Source of the DNA: CAZZKG01 sp964654825
Lineage (GTDB): Bacteria; Gemmatimonadota; CAZMKB01
DNA length: 41,469 nt
Direction: 5' to 3'
Assembly: GCA_964654825.1 (NCBI GenBank)
Contig: CAZZKG010000030.1
Location: 1-41,469 of the forward strand
Shown: positions 25,147-32,411 of the stretch, piece after piece
How positions within the stretch are numbered: position 1 is the stretch's first letter
Layout: every line of letters starts with the position of its first letter
Translations under genes and position numbers: made by a program
The notes under the pieces: model-generated
Seen by the model: the letters and a program-made list of their open reading frames with translations, nothing else
What the model was told of the DNA's origin: nothing
Database searches by the model: none

Positions 25147-25206
25147 ATGTATTCTAGAGCCATTCTCCTGAGGGGTATCCGGATCTTGTTTTTATGTGTA
25201 GACTGA
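25147..25206 (+). CDS. Possible 19-residue hydrophobic peptide ending at a terminator
   Basis: ATG at 25147 follows AGGGGGAA by a few bases and opens a 19-codon frame. The product is hydrophobic with three arginines (MYSRAILLRGIRILFLCVD). Its TGA (25204-25206) directly abuts the terminator stem at 25207. A longer in-frame start exists at 25123. There is no independent promoter I trust. This may be chance. Confidence 0.2.
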   Translation: MYSRAILLRGIRILFLCVD

Positions 25207-25240
25207 ACCCGAGCACACCACCGGCTCGGGTGATTTTTTA
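25207..25240 (+). terminator. Strong intrinsic terminator
   Basis: ACCCGAGC (25207-25214) pairs perfectly with GCTCGGGT (25224-25231) around a 9-base loop, followed by GATTTTTTA. It would end the transcript that contains the 71-residue membrane protein. Confidence 0.88.
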
Positions 25241-25281
25241 TCGGGATGTGATTGTTTGCAGAATAAAAACAAGGGTGAACT

Positions 25282-25439
25282 ATGGCAAGAAAAAATAAGG
25301 CGAACAAGGATATCGAACAGTACGATCATGCGGATAAGAAACGGTCTCGCTTCCTTTTCAAAAGGGCGACAACGCCAAAATCGCGGTGAAAATCATTGAT
25401 GATTGGGGCATTGAAAGTTTACAAGTTATATCACTATAA
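25282..25439 (+). pseudogene. Deletion remnant of a type III restriction-modification DNA methyltransferase (mod)
   Basis: ATG at 25282 opens MARKNKANKDIEQYDHADKK, which resembles the N-terminus of type III Mod proteins (normally continuing into an NNPPVGLVT block). It ends after 35 codons at a TGA. From 25353, in another frame, FQKGDNAKIAVKIIDDWGIE is read up to a TAA at 25437-25439. This looks like the extreme C-terminus I associate with the same large enzyme class (I/V-AVK-V/I-ID...). The intervening bulk, well over a thousand bases, is gone, and the junction lies near 25345-25355. Identification rests on remembered family ends, so the direct observation is two short conserved-looking coding ends joined out of frame. 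Confidence 0.5.
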
Positions 25440-25440
25440 A
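25411..25440 (+). promoter_or_regulatory. Possible promoter of the mntA-hepT pair
   Basis: TTGAAA at 25411-25416 and TATAAA at 25435-25440 are 18 bases apart, immediately upstream of mntA. They overlap the methyltransferase remnant, so they may be fortuitous. Confidence 0.35.
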
Positions 25441-25454
25441 AAGAGAGGTGTATT

Positions 25455-25763
25455 ATGTTCAAACTCACGGATCATATTTCTGAAGCGGAACTGGCAACAT
25501 TCTGCCGGAGAAACCATATAACTAAAATGTCTCTTTTTGGTTCTGCTCTGCGTGATAAATTAAAATCGGACAGTGATATTGACATTCTTGTGGAATTTGA
25601 CAAAAACCATATGCCGGGTTTGTTTGATATTTCACGAATGGAAATAGAATTGTCCGAGATCATTGGGCGTAAAGTGGATTTAAGAACGCCGGAAGATTTA
25701 AGCAGATACTTTAGAGACGATGTTGTAAAAACTGCCGAGGTGCATTATGAAGCAGCCCGGTGA
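25455..25763 (+). CDS. mntA: MntA-type minimal nucleotidyltransferase (antitoxin of a HEPN/MNT pair)
   Basis: The 102-residue protein has the minimal nucleotidyltransferase motif GSx10DxD, with Gly29-Ser30 and Asp41/Asp43 (LFGSALRDKLKSDSDIDILV), and a third carboxylate Asp75 in GRKVDLRTPEDL. In type VII toxin-antitoxin systems, MntA adds AMP units to a tyrosine of the HEPN toxin HepT and silences it. GAGGT lies a few bases before the ATG. The 3' end overlaps the toxin gene by 17 bases. Base composition is clearly A+T-richer than the surrounding housekeeping genes, which suggests acquisition. The catalytic residues look intact. Confidence 0.88.
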   Translation: MFKLTDHISEAELATFCRRNHITKMSLFGSALRDKLKSDSDIDILVEFDKNHMPGLFDISRMEIELSEIIGRKVDLRTPEDLSRYFRDDVVKTAEVHYEAAR

Positions 25764-26091
25764 TAAAGTCAGGTTGAAACATATGCTGGATGCGGCTTTA
25801 GATGCGAGAAAATTTTTAGGTAAAGCAACATTTGAAGAATTGCAATGTGATAGAAAGCTTGGGAATGCCATTGTCCGCTCATTATAGATCGTAGGTGAAG
25901 CAGCCGCGAACGTTACAAAAACTACGCAAGCAAAGTATCCTGAAATAGAATGGACTGTTATTGTTGGGATGAGAAATCGTCTGATACATGCTTACTTTGA
26001 CATTAATTATCATATCATCTGGCAGACTGTTAAAGAAAACCTGCCACCTTTAATTGAACAGCTGCATTCAATTTTAAAGAACAAAGAGTAG
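25747..26091 (+). pseudogene. hepT: HepT-like HEPN toxin (DUF86) interrupted by an in-frame amber codon
   Basis: The frame from ATG 25747 to TAG 26089-26091 would encode 114 residues of a DUF86/HEPN protein but has a TAG at codon 47 (25885-25887). The context is RSL-stop-IVGEAAANVT. In the family this position is normally Glu in an S/R-L-E-I-I/V-G-E-A motif, so a single GAG-to-TAG change explains it. Downstream the frame remains intact, with the toxin active-site motif RX4HXY as RNRLIHAYFD and a normal C-terminus. HEPN proteins of this type cleave or otherwise disable RNA. Unless amber is read through or a start after the stop is used, only a 46-residue fragment is made. Confidence 0.85.
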
Positions 26092-26387
26092 CAAAGGATT
26101 GATACTGTGGGAAAGATTGGGCAACCGGGCGAGCAAGTTCAAAATGCTGGTGAACTCTAACGATGAGCGGAACGTACTGCGTTTCTGCAACATACGAGCT
26201 GAATCGGGGTATTATCTGCATCAGCGGGAAAATCCGGGGAAAATTGTGACACAGGTGAAGTACCGTCGGTGGCGATTACTTACCGCTGAAGGTATTCGCC
26301 CTCCCCACGCCTTGTGTTTCGGGCGTACAGATGGTCTCGGTGCGTCACTGTGTGTGTGAACAGGATGACAAACAATGAGGATTTGAT
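26092..26387. other. Non-coding or degenerate stretch upstream of gspE
   Basis: I see only short unrecognised frames in this 296-base stretch, for example a 28-codon frame at about 26163 and an 86-codon frame from 26099. It has no clear promoter, terminator or tRNA. It may be residue of the decaying accessory locus. The gspE ribosome binding site GAGGA lies at its end. Confidence 0.4.
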
Positions 26388-27956
26388 ATGGATCTGAGAG
26401 AGCTGGGTGGCGGCATCACCGGGAAAAATGGATTTCGTGAAGTGAACATCGATGAAGAGATCGACACTTCCCTCAATCTGAGATTGTCCGTCAGTTACCT
26501 GGAGGAGCACAAGTTCCTTCCCCTCCGTCGGGAAAATGAGAGGCTCATCGTTGCCTTTGCGAACCCACGTGACATCGAAACCATCGACGACCTGAGAGCA
26601 CACTTGAAGTGCAGCATCGAGCCGGTGAGTGCTTCTCAGGATGAAATAATGGAAGGGATCAAGAAATATTTCGGTGAGGGAGTCGAGACCATAGAAAAGA
26701 TGGTGAAGGACATGTCGGACGGAGTTCTCCAGCTGGGTGACGGGAGGGAGGCTGAGATCTCCGATCTAAAGGATATGGCAAGCCAGGCACCGGTAATAAA
26801 ACTGGTCAATCTCATCATCATGGAAGCTCTCAACAAACGCGCCAGCGATATACATATCGAGGCGATGGAAGATCAGCTCCGGGTGAGGTACCGGGTAGAT
26901 GGCGTTCTTCATGACATCTCATCTCCTCCGAAGAGATTCCAGGCGGCAATTGTGTCGAGAATCAAGATTATGGCGGAAATGAACATCGCCGAGCGCCGTC
27001 TCGCCCAGGATGGCAGGATCGCCGTCAGGATAAAAGATCTGGATATCGACCTCAGAGTTTCCACCGTACCCACCCTTTACGGTGAAAGTGTTGTGATAAG
27101 GATACTCGATAAATCAAGTATCCTCATCAACATGGAGGATCTGGGTTTCTCAAGAGAGATTTATGAGATCTTTCACCAACTGATTTTGAGACCGCACGGA
27201 ATCATACTCGTCACCGGCCCTACGGGGAGCGGAAAAACTACGACACTCTACTCAGCGCTCAATAAAATCAATGCACCCGCTAAAAAAATTATTACTCTCG
27301 AGGATCCGGTCGAATATCAGCTCAAAGGGATAAATCAGATACCGGTCAAGCCGAAAATCGGTCTGACATTCGCCTCGGGTCTGCGGTCGATCGTCAGGCA
27401 GGATCCCGATGTGATCATGATCGGCGAGATGAGGGACCACGAAACAGCGGAGATTGCTATCCAGTCCGCCCTCACCGGTCACCTGGTTTTCAGTACTCTT
27501 CACACGAATGATGCCCCGGGTGGGGTCACCAGACTGATCGACATGGGTGTCGAACCCTACCTCGTCGCATCTTCCGTGGAAGCGATCCTCGCTCAGAGGC
27601 TCGTGAGGGTAGTCTGCAGCGATTGCAAAGAGGCTGTCACTCCGGATAACAAAGTACTGTCAGATCTCGGATTGTCTGAAACCACCCTCTCACAAACCAC
27701 CCTCTACCAGGGAAAGGGCTGTTCGACCTGTGATTTCACCGGGTATCGGGGGAGACTGGGGATATTCGAACTGCTGGTCATGACGGAAACCATAAAACAA
27801 CTCGTTCTCGAAAAAGGTAATGCCAACATCATCAAAGAAAAAGCGAGACAGGAGAGCATGATCAGTTTGAGGGAAGACGGATTACGCAAAGTACTCGATG
27901 GCGTCACGTCCATCGAAGAAGTCCTGAGGGTCACTCAGGATGAAGTATTCCTGTAG
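26388..27956 (+). CDS. gspE: Type II secretion assembly ATPase GspE
   Basis: The 522-residue secretion ATPase powers pseudopilus assembly at the inner membrane. It has an N-terminal MshEN/GspE domain (about 1-110) and the core with GPTGSGKT at 277-284, an Asp box LEDPVEYQL, Walker B VIMIGEMRD and a His box TGHLVFSTLHTNDA. A tetracysteine zinc site is formed by Cys410, Cys413, Cys445 and Cys448. PilB of type IV pili is the close alternative, but the following genes (G-H-I-J-K-L-M-C-D) make GspE the better name. The start ATG has GAGGA about eight bases upstream. First gene of an eleven-gene operon. Confidence 0.94.
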   Translation: MDLRELGGGITGKNGFREVNIDEEIDTSLNLRLSVSYLEEHKFLPLRRENERLIVAFANPRDIETIDDLRAHLKCSIEPVSASQDEIMEGIKKYFGEGVETIEKMVKDMSDGVLQLGDGREAEISDLKDMASQAPVIKLVNLIIMEALNKRASDIHIEAMEDQLRVRYRVDGVLHDISSPPKRFQAAIVSRIKIMAEMNIAERRLAQDGRIAVRIKDLDIDLRVSTVPTLYGESVVIRILDKSSILINMEDLGFSREIYEIFHQLILRPHGIILVTGPTGSGKTTTLYSALNKINAPAKKIITLEDPVEYQLKGINQIPVKPKIGLTFASGLRSIVRQDPDVIMIGEMRDHETAEIAIQSALTGHLVFSTLHTNDAPGGVTRLIDMGVEPYLVASSVEAILAQRLVRVVCSDCKEAVTPDNKVLSDLGLSETTLSQTTLYQGKGCSTCDFTGYRGRLGIFELLVMTETIKQLVLEKGNANIIKEKARQESMISLREDGLRKVLDGVTSIEEVLRVTQDEVFL

Positions 27957-27964
27957 GAGGTATC

Positions 27965-29185
27965 GTGACATCGTTCGCCTACCAGGCATCTGATGTGGAA
28001 GGGAAGATCGTCGATGGCATCATGGATGCCAGAAACCAGGCACAGGTTCTCCAGCGATTGAGGCAACTCGGTCTCTTTCCCATTCAGGTCAACGAAGAGG
28101 CTTTAGGTGGTGCACGGCCACTATCGGTGAGGATACTGGACTATATCGGCAACCTCAGAAGAAAAGACATACTTCCATTCACTACCCAGATGGCCACGAT
28201 GCTCGATGCCGGAGTCCCTCTCGACAGGTGTCTCGGAGTTATTACCGAACTCACAGAGGACAAGGGGCTTAAAAGTGTACTTCAGAGTGTAAAATCAGAT
28301 GTGCAGGCCGGGAAGTCGCTGAACGAAGCTTTCTCTGCGCATCCACGAGTGTTTTCGGACCTCTACCGAAGTATGATTGCTGCGGGTGAGTTCGGGGGGT
28401 TTCTGGAGGTCGCATTCAACAGGCTTGCCGAATACCTCGAAGAACAGGACAGGATCCGAAGCCAGATAAAGTCCGCAATGATCTACCCCGCTCTTATGTC
28501 CCTCCTTGGCGGGATTGCGGTCATCATCCTGATCACGTTCGTTGTCCCCCGATTTGCCGGGATATTCGAAGACCTCGGTCAGTCACTCCCTCTTTCGACA
28601 AGCATGCTTCTCTCATTCAGCGACTTCGTCAGCGGATACTGGTGGGCCATCGCAGGAATCCTTGTGCTCATAGCTGCCGGATTGAAAGCATATCTGAGAA
28701 CAGACACGGGTTCCCTGCTCTTCGACCGGTTAAAGATCGGTGCACCGCTCATAGGGGAGCTCAACCGGAAAATCGCCGTTGCACGATTCTCTCGAACCCT
28801 CGGGACACTTATCAGATGCGGAGTCCCGATACTCGAAGCTCTCAGTGTCGCAAAAGACACCATGCGGAACCGTTTCTACAGCGATGCCATCCAGGATATC
28901 CACGAGAGTCTGAAAGAGGGGGAGAACATAGCGGAACCGCTCCGGGAGACCGGTCTCTTTCCTCTGCTCTCCATTCACATGATTGCCGTTGGAGAGGAGA
29001 CCGGAGAGGTAGATGAGATGCTTCTCAAGGTGGCGGACACGTATGAGAAGGCGACGGCACAAGCACTACGCAGTCTCGTCTCCCTGCTCGAGCCGGCGAT
29101 GATACTTGTTTTCGGTGTTCTGGTCGGCTTCATAGTCATCGCTCTCTTGATGGCGATAACAAGCCTGTCGAGTCTTCCATTTTAA
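27965..29185 (+). CDS. gspF: Type II secretion inner-membrane platform protein GspF
   Basis: The 406-residue polytopic protein couples the ATPase to pseudopilus growth. It opens with FAYQASDVEGKIVDGIMDA, a typical GspF/PilC N-terminus. Two repeated T2SSF domains (about 68-195 and 270-395) each contain the family pattern, for example TQMATMLDAGVPLDRCLGVI and SRTLGTLIRCGVPILEALSV. Three membrane helices are visible around 170-195, 220-245 and 375-400. The GTG start follows AGGAGG, which overlaps the gspE stop. Confidence 0.94.
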   Translation: MTSFAYQASDVEGKIVDGIMDARNQAQVLQRLRQLGLFPIQVNEEALGGARPLSVRILDYIGNLRRKDILPFTTQMATMLDAGVPLDRCLGVITELTEDKGLKSVLQSVKSDVQAGKSLNEAFSAHPRVFSDLYRSMIAAGEFGGFLEVAFNRLAEYLEEQDRIRSQIKSAMIYPALMSLLGGIAVIILITFVVPRFAGIFEDLGQSLPLSTSMLLSFSDFVSGYWWAIAGILVLIAAGLKAYLRTDTGSLLFDRLKIGAPLIGELNRKIAVARFSRTLGTLIRCGVPILEALSVAKDTMRNRFYSDAIQDIHESLKEGENIAEPLRETGLFPLLSIHMIAVGEETGEVDEMLLKVADTYEKATAQALRSLVSLLEPAMILVFGVLVGFIVIALLMAITSLSSLPF

Positions 29186-29203
29186 CGGTTAAAGGAGTCT
29201 GAA

Positions 29204-29662
29204 ATGGAGAAGAGTTCTTCCCACAAGGAGACCAAAGAACGCAGAGACCGTGGTTTTACGCTTATCGAGATGATCGTTGTCATGATCATCCTGGCGGTCA
29301 TTGCCGGCCTCGTTGGCCCGCGGCTCTTCAAGAATGTTGCGAGAGCAAAGATAAATGCTGCAAAAGCCCAGATCGAGCTCCTCGGCATCGCACTGGATCA
29401 GTACAGGCTCGATAACGACAGATATCCAACCACCGAGCAGGGCCTCGAGGCTCTCATCAAAATGCCGGTAACTTCACCGGTCCCGGAGAATTGGGATGGT
29501 CCCTATCTCAAGAAAGTAATCCCTCTCGATCCCTGGGGAAAGGAGTACTATTACGAGAGTCCGGGCACCTATGATGTCGAAGGGTATGATATCTATTCCC
29601 TCGGCAGAGACGGGATGGAGGGTGGTGAGGATGAGGACGCAGATATCGTCAGCTGGGAGTGA
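29204..29662 (+). CDS. gspG: Type II secretion major pseudopilin GspG
   Basis: The 152-residue pre-pseudopilin has the prepilin peptidase site RG/FTLIE after Gly17, with Glu at position +5, then a hydrophobic helix (MIVVMIILAVIAGLVGPRLF). The C-terminal region has the GspG hallmarks RYPTTEQGLEALI, DPWGKEYYYESPG and an acidic calcium-binding end DGMEGGEDEDADIVSWE. It polymerises into the pseudopilus that pushes substrates through the secretin. AAAGGAG is six bases before the ATG. The processing peptidase GspO is not in this window. Confidence 0.96.
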   Translation: MEKSSSHKETKERRDRGFTLIEMIVVMIILAVIAGLVGPRLFKNVARAKINAAKAQIELLGIALDQYRLDNDRYPTTEQGLEALIKMPVTSPVPENWDGPYLKKVIPLDPWGKEYYYESPGTYDVEGYDIYSLGRDGMEGGEDEDADIVSWE

Positions 29663-29672
29663 CCTGTAACCG

Positions 29673-30170
29673 ATGAAATCGAATCCCGGGGAGAAAGGCT
29701 TCACACTCATCGAGCTCGTTATCGTGCTCATTATCATGAGTATTGCACTGGGGATTGTGGCTCCTTTTGTGATGACTTCATTCGACAAGTACCGCATGAG
29801 GGAGACGTCCCGGGGACTGTCGAATTATCTGCGCAGAGCCCGTGAAGTTGCAATTAATGAGGGAACGAGAGCCTTGATCTATTATGTTGCGGATGAATCG
29901 GCATTCCGTACGGTCTTTCAGCAACAGGGCCGGATTGTCGATATGGGTTTCCCCGTCTGGTTCGAGATGATCGATGGAGTGGAAGTAGAGGTAGAGGTCA
30001 ATGATCCATTCGAAGGATTCCAGGGTGAACAACCGCATTTCGTGTTCTTTCCGATGGGAAATGCAGTTGGCGGTACGGTGAAGCTGTCGATGGGTGAGGA
30101 AAGGGTTTCGATCGTGGAGATCGATGACCTCACCGGCGGAATATATATTATGAAGGACACGGGTGCGTGA
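29673..30170 (+). CDS. gspH: Type II secretion minor pseudopilin GspH
   Basis: The 165-residue pre-pseudopilin is cleaved after Gly9 (EKG/FTLIELVIVLIIMSIALG). The globular part, with LSNYLRRAREVAINEGTRA and VDIDDLTGG-like C-terminal strands, fits GspH, as does its position between G and I. Minor pseudopilins H, I, J and K form the tip complex. The ribosome binding site is weak (GGAG about 12 bases upstream). The stop lies just four bases before the gspI ATG. Confidence 0.85.
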   Translation: MKSNPGEKGFTLIELVIVLIIMSIALGIVAPFVMTSFDKYRMRETSRGLSNYLRRAREVAINEGTRALIYYVADESAFRTVFQQQGRIVDMGFPVWFEMIDGVEVEVEVNDPFEGFQGEQPHFVFFPMGNAVGGTVKLSMGEERVSIVEIDDLTGGIYIMKDTGA

Positions 30171-30174
30171 TCGT

Positions 30175-30567
30175 ATGAGAAATTCTCCTGAACAAAAAGG
30201 TTTCACGCTCATAGAGATCATCATCGCCACGACGATTCTCGGGCTGGCACTGGTGGCGGTGCTTCAGGTTTTTGCTATCGGCATAAATTCAACACGGAGG
30301 TCTCAGAAGATGACGATTGCGGTGTCCGTCGCACAGAACATTATGGAAGAGGTAATCTCGAGAGATCATATAGAAGATGAATTCGAGCGGGGTGTTGTCG
30401 ATGACTATGGACTCGAGTATTCGATAGACATACAGGCAGGAGAGTTGGAAGGCACTCACGAAGTCGAGGTCGCTGTCATGTGGAGCGATTCCCCGGAGAA
30501 CAAGGCATTCCAGTTGTTCTGTCTGGTCCCGGAGGAAGCCAGCGGCTTTTCCGTGTTCCCGAGGTAG
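30175..30567 (+). CDS. gspI: Type II secretion minor pseudopilin GspI
   Basis: The 130-residue protein has the prepilin site KG/FTLIEIIIATTILGLAL after Gly9. The following AVLQVFAIGINSTRRSQKM and AQNIMEEVIS resemble GspI, whose conserved alanine/leucine helix and later EVEV strands match. An in-frame GTG at 30163 overlaps gspH and would add four residues. The ATG at 30175 is preferred for normal leader length. Placement by gene order supports the name. Confidence 0.83.
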   Translation: MRNSPEQKGFTLIEIIIATTILGLALVAVLQVFAIGINSTRRSQKMTIAVSVAQNIMEEVISRDHIEDEFERGVVDDYGLEYSIDIQAGELEGTHEVEVAVMWSDSPENKAFQLFCLVPEEASGFSVFPR

Positions 30568-30597
30568 GAAGGGTTACGATGTGGAGAAACTCTGTTG

Positions 30598-31317
30598 ATG
30601 AAGACTGATTTTGATCGACCGGATATCGGATTCACGCTCATCGAAATCCTCCTGAGCATTTCGATAATGGCCATCGCCGCCGGTATTATTTACAGCAGTA
30701 TCAGTACGGGTCTCTCTGCGGCTCATCGTGCCGAGGACAAAAGTGAGCTTTTCCAGCGGGTGAGGATCGTTCGCGAGATCATTAAAAACGATCTTGCAAA
30801 TGCTTTTACTCCAAAGCAATCGCATGGTTTTCTCGAAGATGTCGAGGAATTCGAAGGGGAACAGTTCATGGATAAAGGAAAAAACTTCGATCTATCGGTT
30901 GGATTCCCCAGCGCATTTCTGGGTGTGGATGATGGGACTGCTGTCACACCGCTCGACCGGATCGAGTTCTATACGGTATCGAAGGGGACGTTCGAGACCG
31001 ATATGCCGGTATACGTTTCCTATTATATCGACGAGGATCCGCTGAGTTATGAGAAGGGGCTCGTCATGGAGCGGATTGCGACAATCCTGCCGGAGGAATC
31101 TTTCCGGAAGGAACTTGCGTCGGATGTGATCGGACTGGATGTGCGCTACCTGGACAGCACCCCCGATGGTCAGGTCTGGGTTGAATCGTGGGAGGAGAGG
31201 AGAAAACTGCCCCGCGCTGTCGAAGTAACACTGATCTGGAACGAGGAGAGCAGAAAGCTATCGGAATACACGGATGTTCCCATCCTCGTATCGATATCGT
31301 CTACTCACATATTCTAG
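30598..31317 (+). CDS. gspJ: Type II secretion minor pseudopilin GspJ
   Basis: The 239-residue pre-pseudopilin has the peptidase site after Gly11 (DIG/FTLIEILLSISIMAIAAG). GspJ is the largest of the E5-containing minor pseudopilins, and the globular domain with FQRVRIVREIIKNDLANAF, YYIDEDPLS and LPRAVEVTLIW-type strands fits GspJ. The ATG at 30598 is directly preceded by an in-frame TTG. The gene is about 30 bases after gspI. Confidence 0.84.
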   Translation: MKTDFDRPDIGFTLIEILLSISIMAIAAGIIYSSISTGLSAAHRAEDKSELFQRVRIVREIIKNDLANAFTPKQSHGFLEDVEEFEGEQFMDKGKNFDLSVGFPSAFLGVDDGTAVTPLDRIEFYTVSKGTFETDMPVYVSYYIDEDPLSYEKGLVMERIATILPEESFRKELASDVIGLDVRYLDSTPDGQVWVESWEERRKLPRAVEVTLIWNEESRKLSEYTDVPILVSISSTHIF

Positions 31318-31379
31318 TGTTCAGTTCCAGAAGTTCGTTGACAATAGCTACTACAGCCGTTGAAATTGGTGATGAATTT

Positions 31380-32411
31380 ATGGGACGGGACACAAGGATC
31401 AGGAAGCGGATGAACGACAAAGCCAGGACAAAACAAAGAGGTATAGCTCTGGTACTCACTCTCTGGGTTATCACGATCCTGATGGTTTCAGCCACGTATT
31501 TTGCCTACGGGCGCAAATGGGATGCAAGGGTTGCATCTTATTTTAAAGAGAGTACATTTTCCTACTATCTCGCAAGGAGTGCCGTTACGAAAACGAGGGT
31601 TCTTCTCGCTTTTAATACTGACGACCCTACGACCGAAGAGTTCGAATTTCTGGACGGTCAGTTCCGTATGCTGGAGGAGGAAGTTTTCGGTGGTTCGATG
31701 GGTGCGGTCGTAACAGATCTGGAAGGGAGGGTAAACATAAACAGGGCTGACTTCCAGATGCTGAGAAGCCTCCTCATCAATACCGGTTGTGAGTTCGAAG
31801 ATGCCGAGGTGATAGCCGATTGCATCCTTGACTGGCGGGATGCTGATCAGGAAAGACGTGTCAATGGTGCCGAGGAAGAAGAGTACCGCGCCGTCCCGAC
31901 ACCTTATCCCATAAAGGATGCTCCGTTCGATTCTGTCGAGGAGCTTCTTCTGGTTCTCGGAATGACCGAGGAGATATTCTACGGTGACTCCGCGCTTGCC
32001 GCAAAAAACGGCAGGGAGTATGACGGTAACGGGGCATATCTCGGGCTTCGAAACTATGTGACCGTCTACGGGAGGGGGAGGATCAACGTAAATTCGGCCG
32101 ACATTCTCGTTCTTAAATCAGTACCGGGGATCGATGACGAAACTGCTCGGTACATCGTCAATAAAAGGGAACAGCAGGAGAAGGAATTCGAAAACATCAG
32201 TGAGATCACCAAGCTCCTCGAACAGGGGGGTGCAAGCGGAGAACTCGCGAAGAGTTTTCGGAGATTACTCAGTGTCCATTCGTATTACCTTTCAGTCGAA
32301 GCGACGGGAAGGCGTGGCAGTACAGAAACCAGATTACAGGCAGTGATTTACCGTTATGGAAAAAACTCCAAAATACTCCCCCGAATCGTGTCGTTGAAGG
32401 AGCTTTCATAG
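31380..32411 (+). CDS. gspK: Type II secretion minor pseudopilin GspK
   Basis: The protein is about 343 residues, the large tip pseudopilin. The leader is basic and ends QRG/IALVLTLWVITILMVS, and as usual for GspK the +5 Glu is absent. Two helix-hairpin-helix/SAM-like parts follow: NINRADFQMLRSLLINTG with DCILDWRDADQERRVNGAEE, typical of GspK metal-binding loops, and INVNSADILVLKSVPGIDDE. The start is uncertain. ATG 31380 is used, while ATG 31410 has a closer AGGAAG and gives 333 residues. The frame extends further upstream into gspJ, but that part is not GspK-like. Confidence 0.88.
   Translation: MGRDTRIRKRMNDKARTKQRGIALVLTLWVITILMVSATYFAYGRKWDARVASYFKESTFSYYLARSAVTKTRVLLAFNTDDPTTEEFEFLDGQFRMLEEEVFGGSMGAVVTDLEGRVNINRADFQMLRSLLINTGCEFEDAEVIADCILDWRDADQERRVNGAEEEEYRAVPTPYPIKDAPFDSVEELLLVLGMTEEIFYGDSALAAKNGREYDGNGAYLGLRNYVTVYGRGRINVNSADILVLKSVPGIDDETARYIVNKREQQEKEFENISEITKLLEQGGASGELAKSFRRLLSVHSYYLSVEATGRRGSTETRLQAVIYRYGKNSKILPRIVSLKELS

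Noticed and set aside
26092..26387. Riboswitch or promoter region before gspE
   Set aside because: I could not match any riboswitch core or a plausible -35/-10 pair; it is recorded as featureless.
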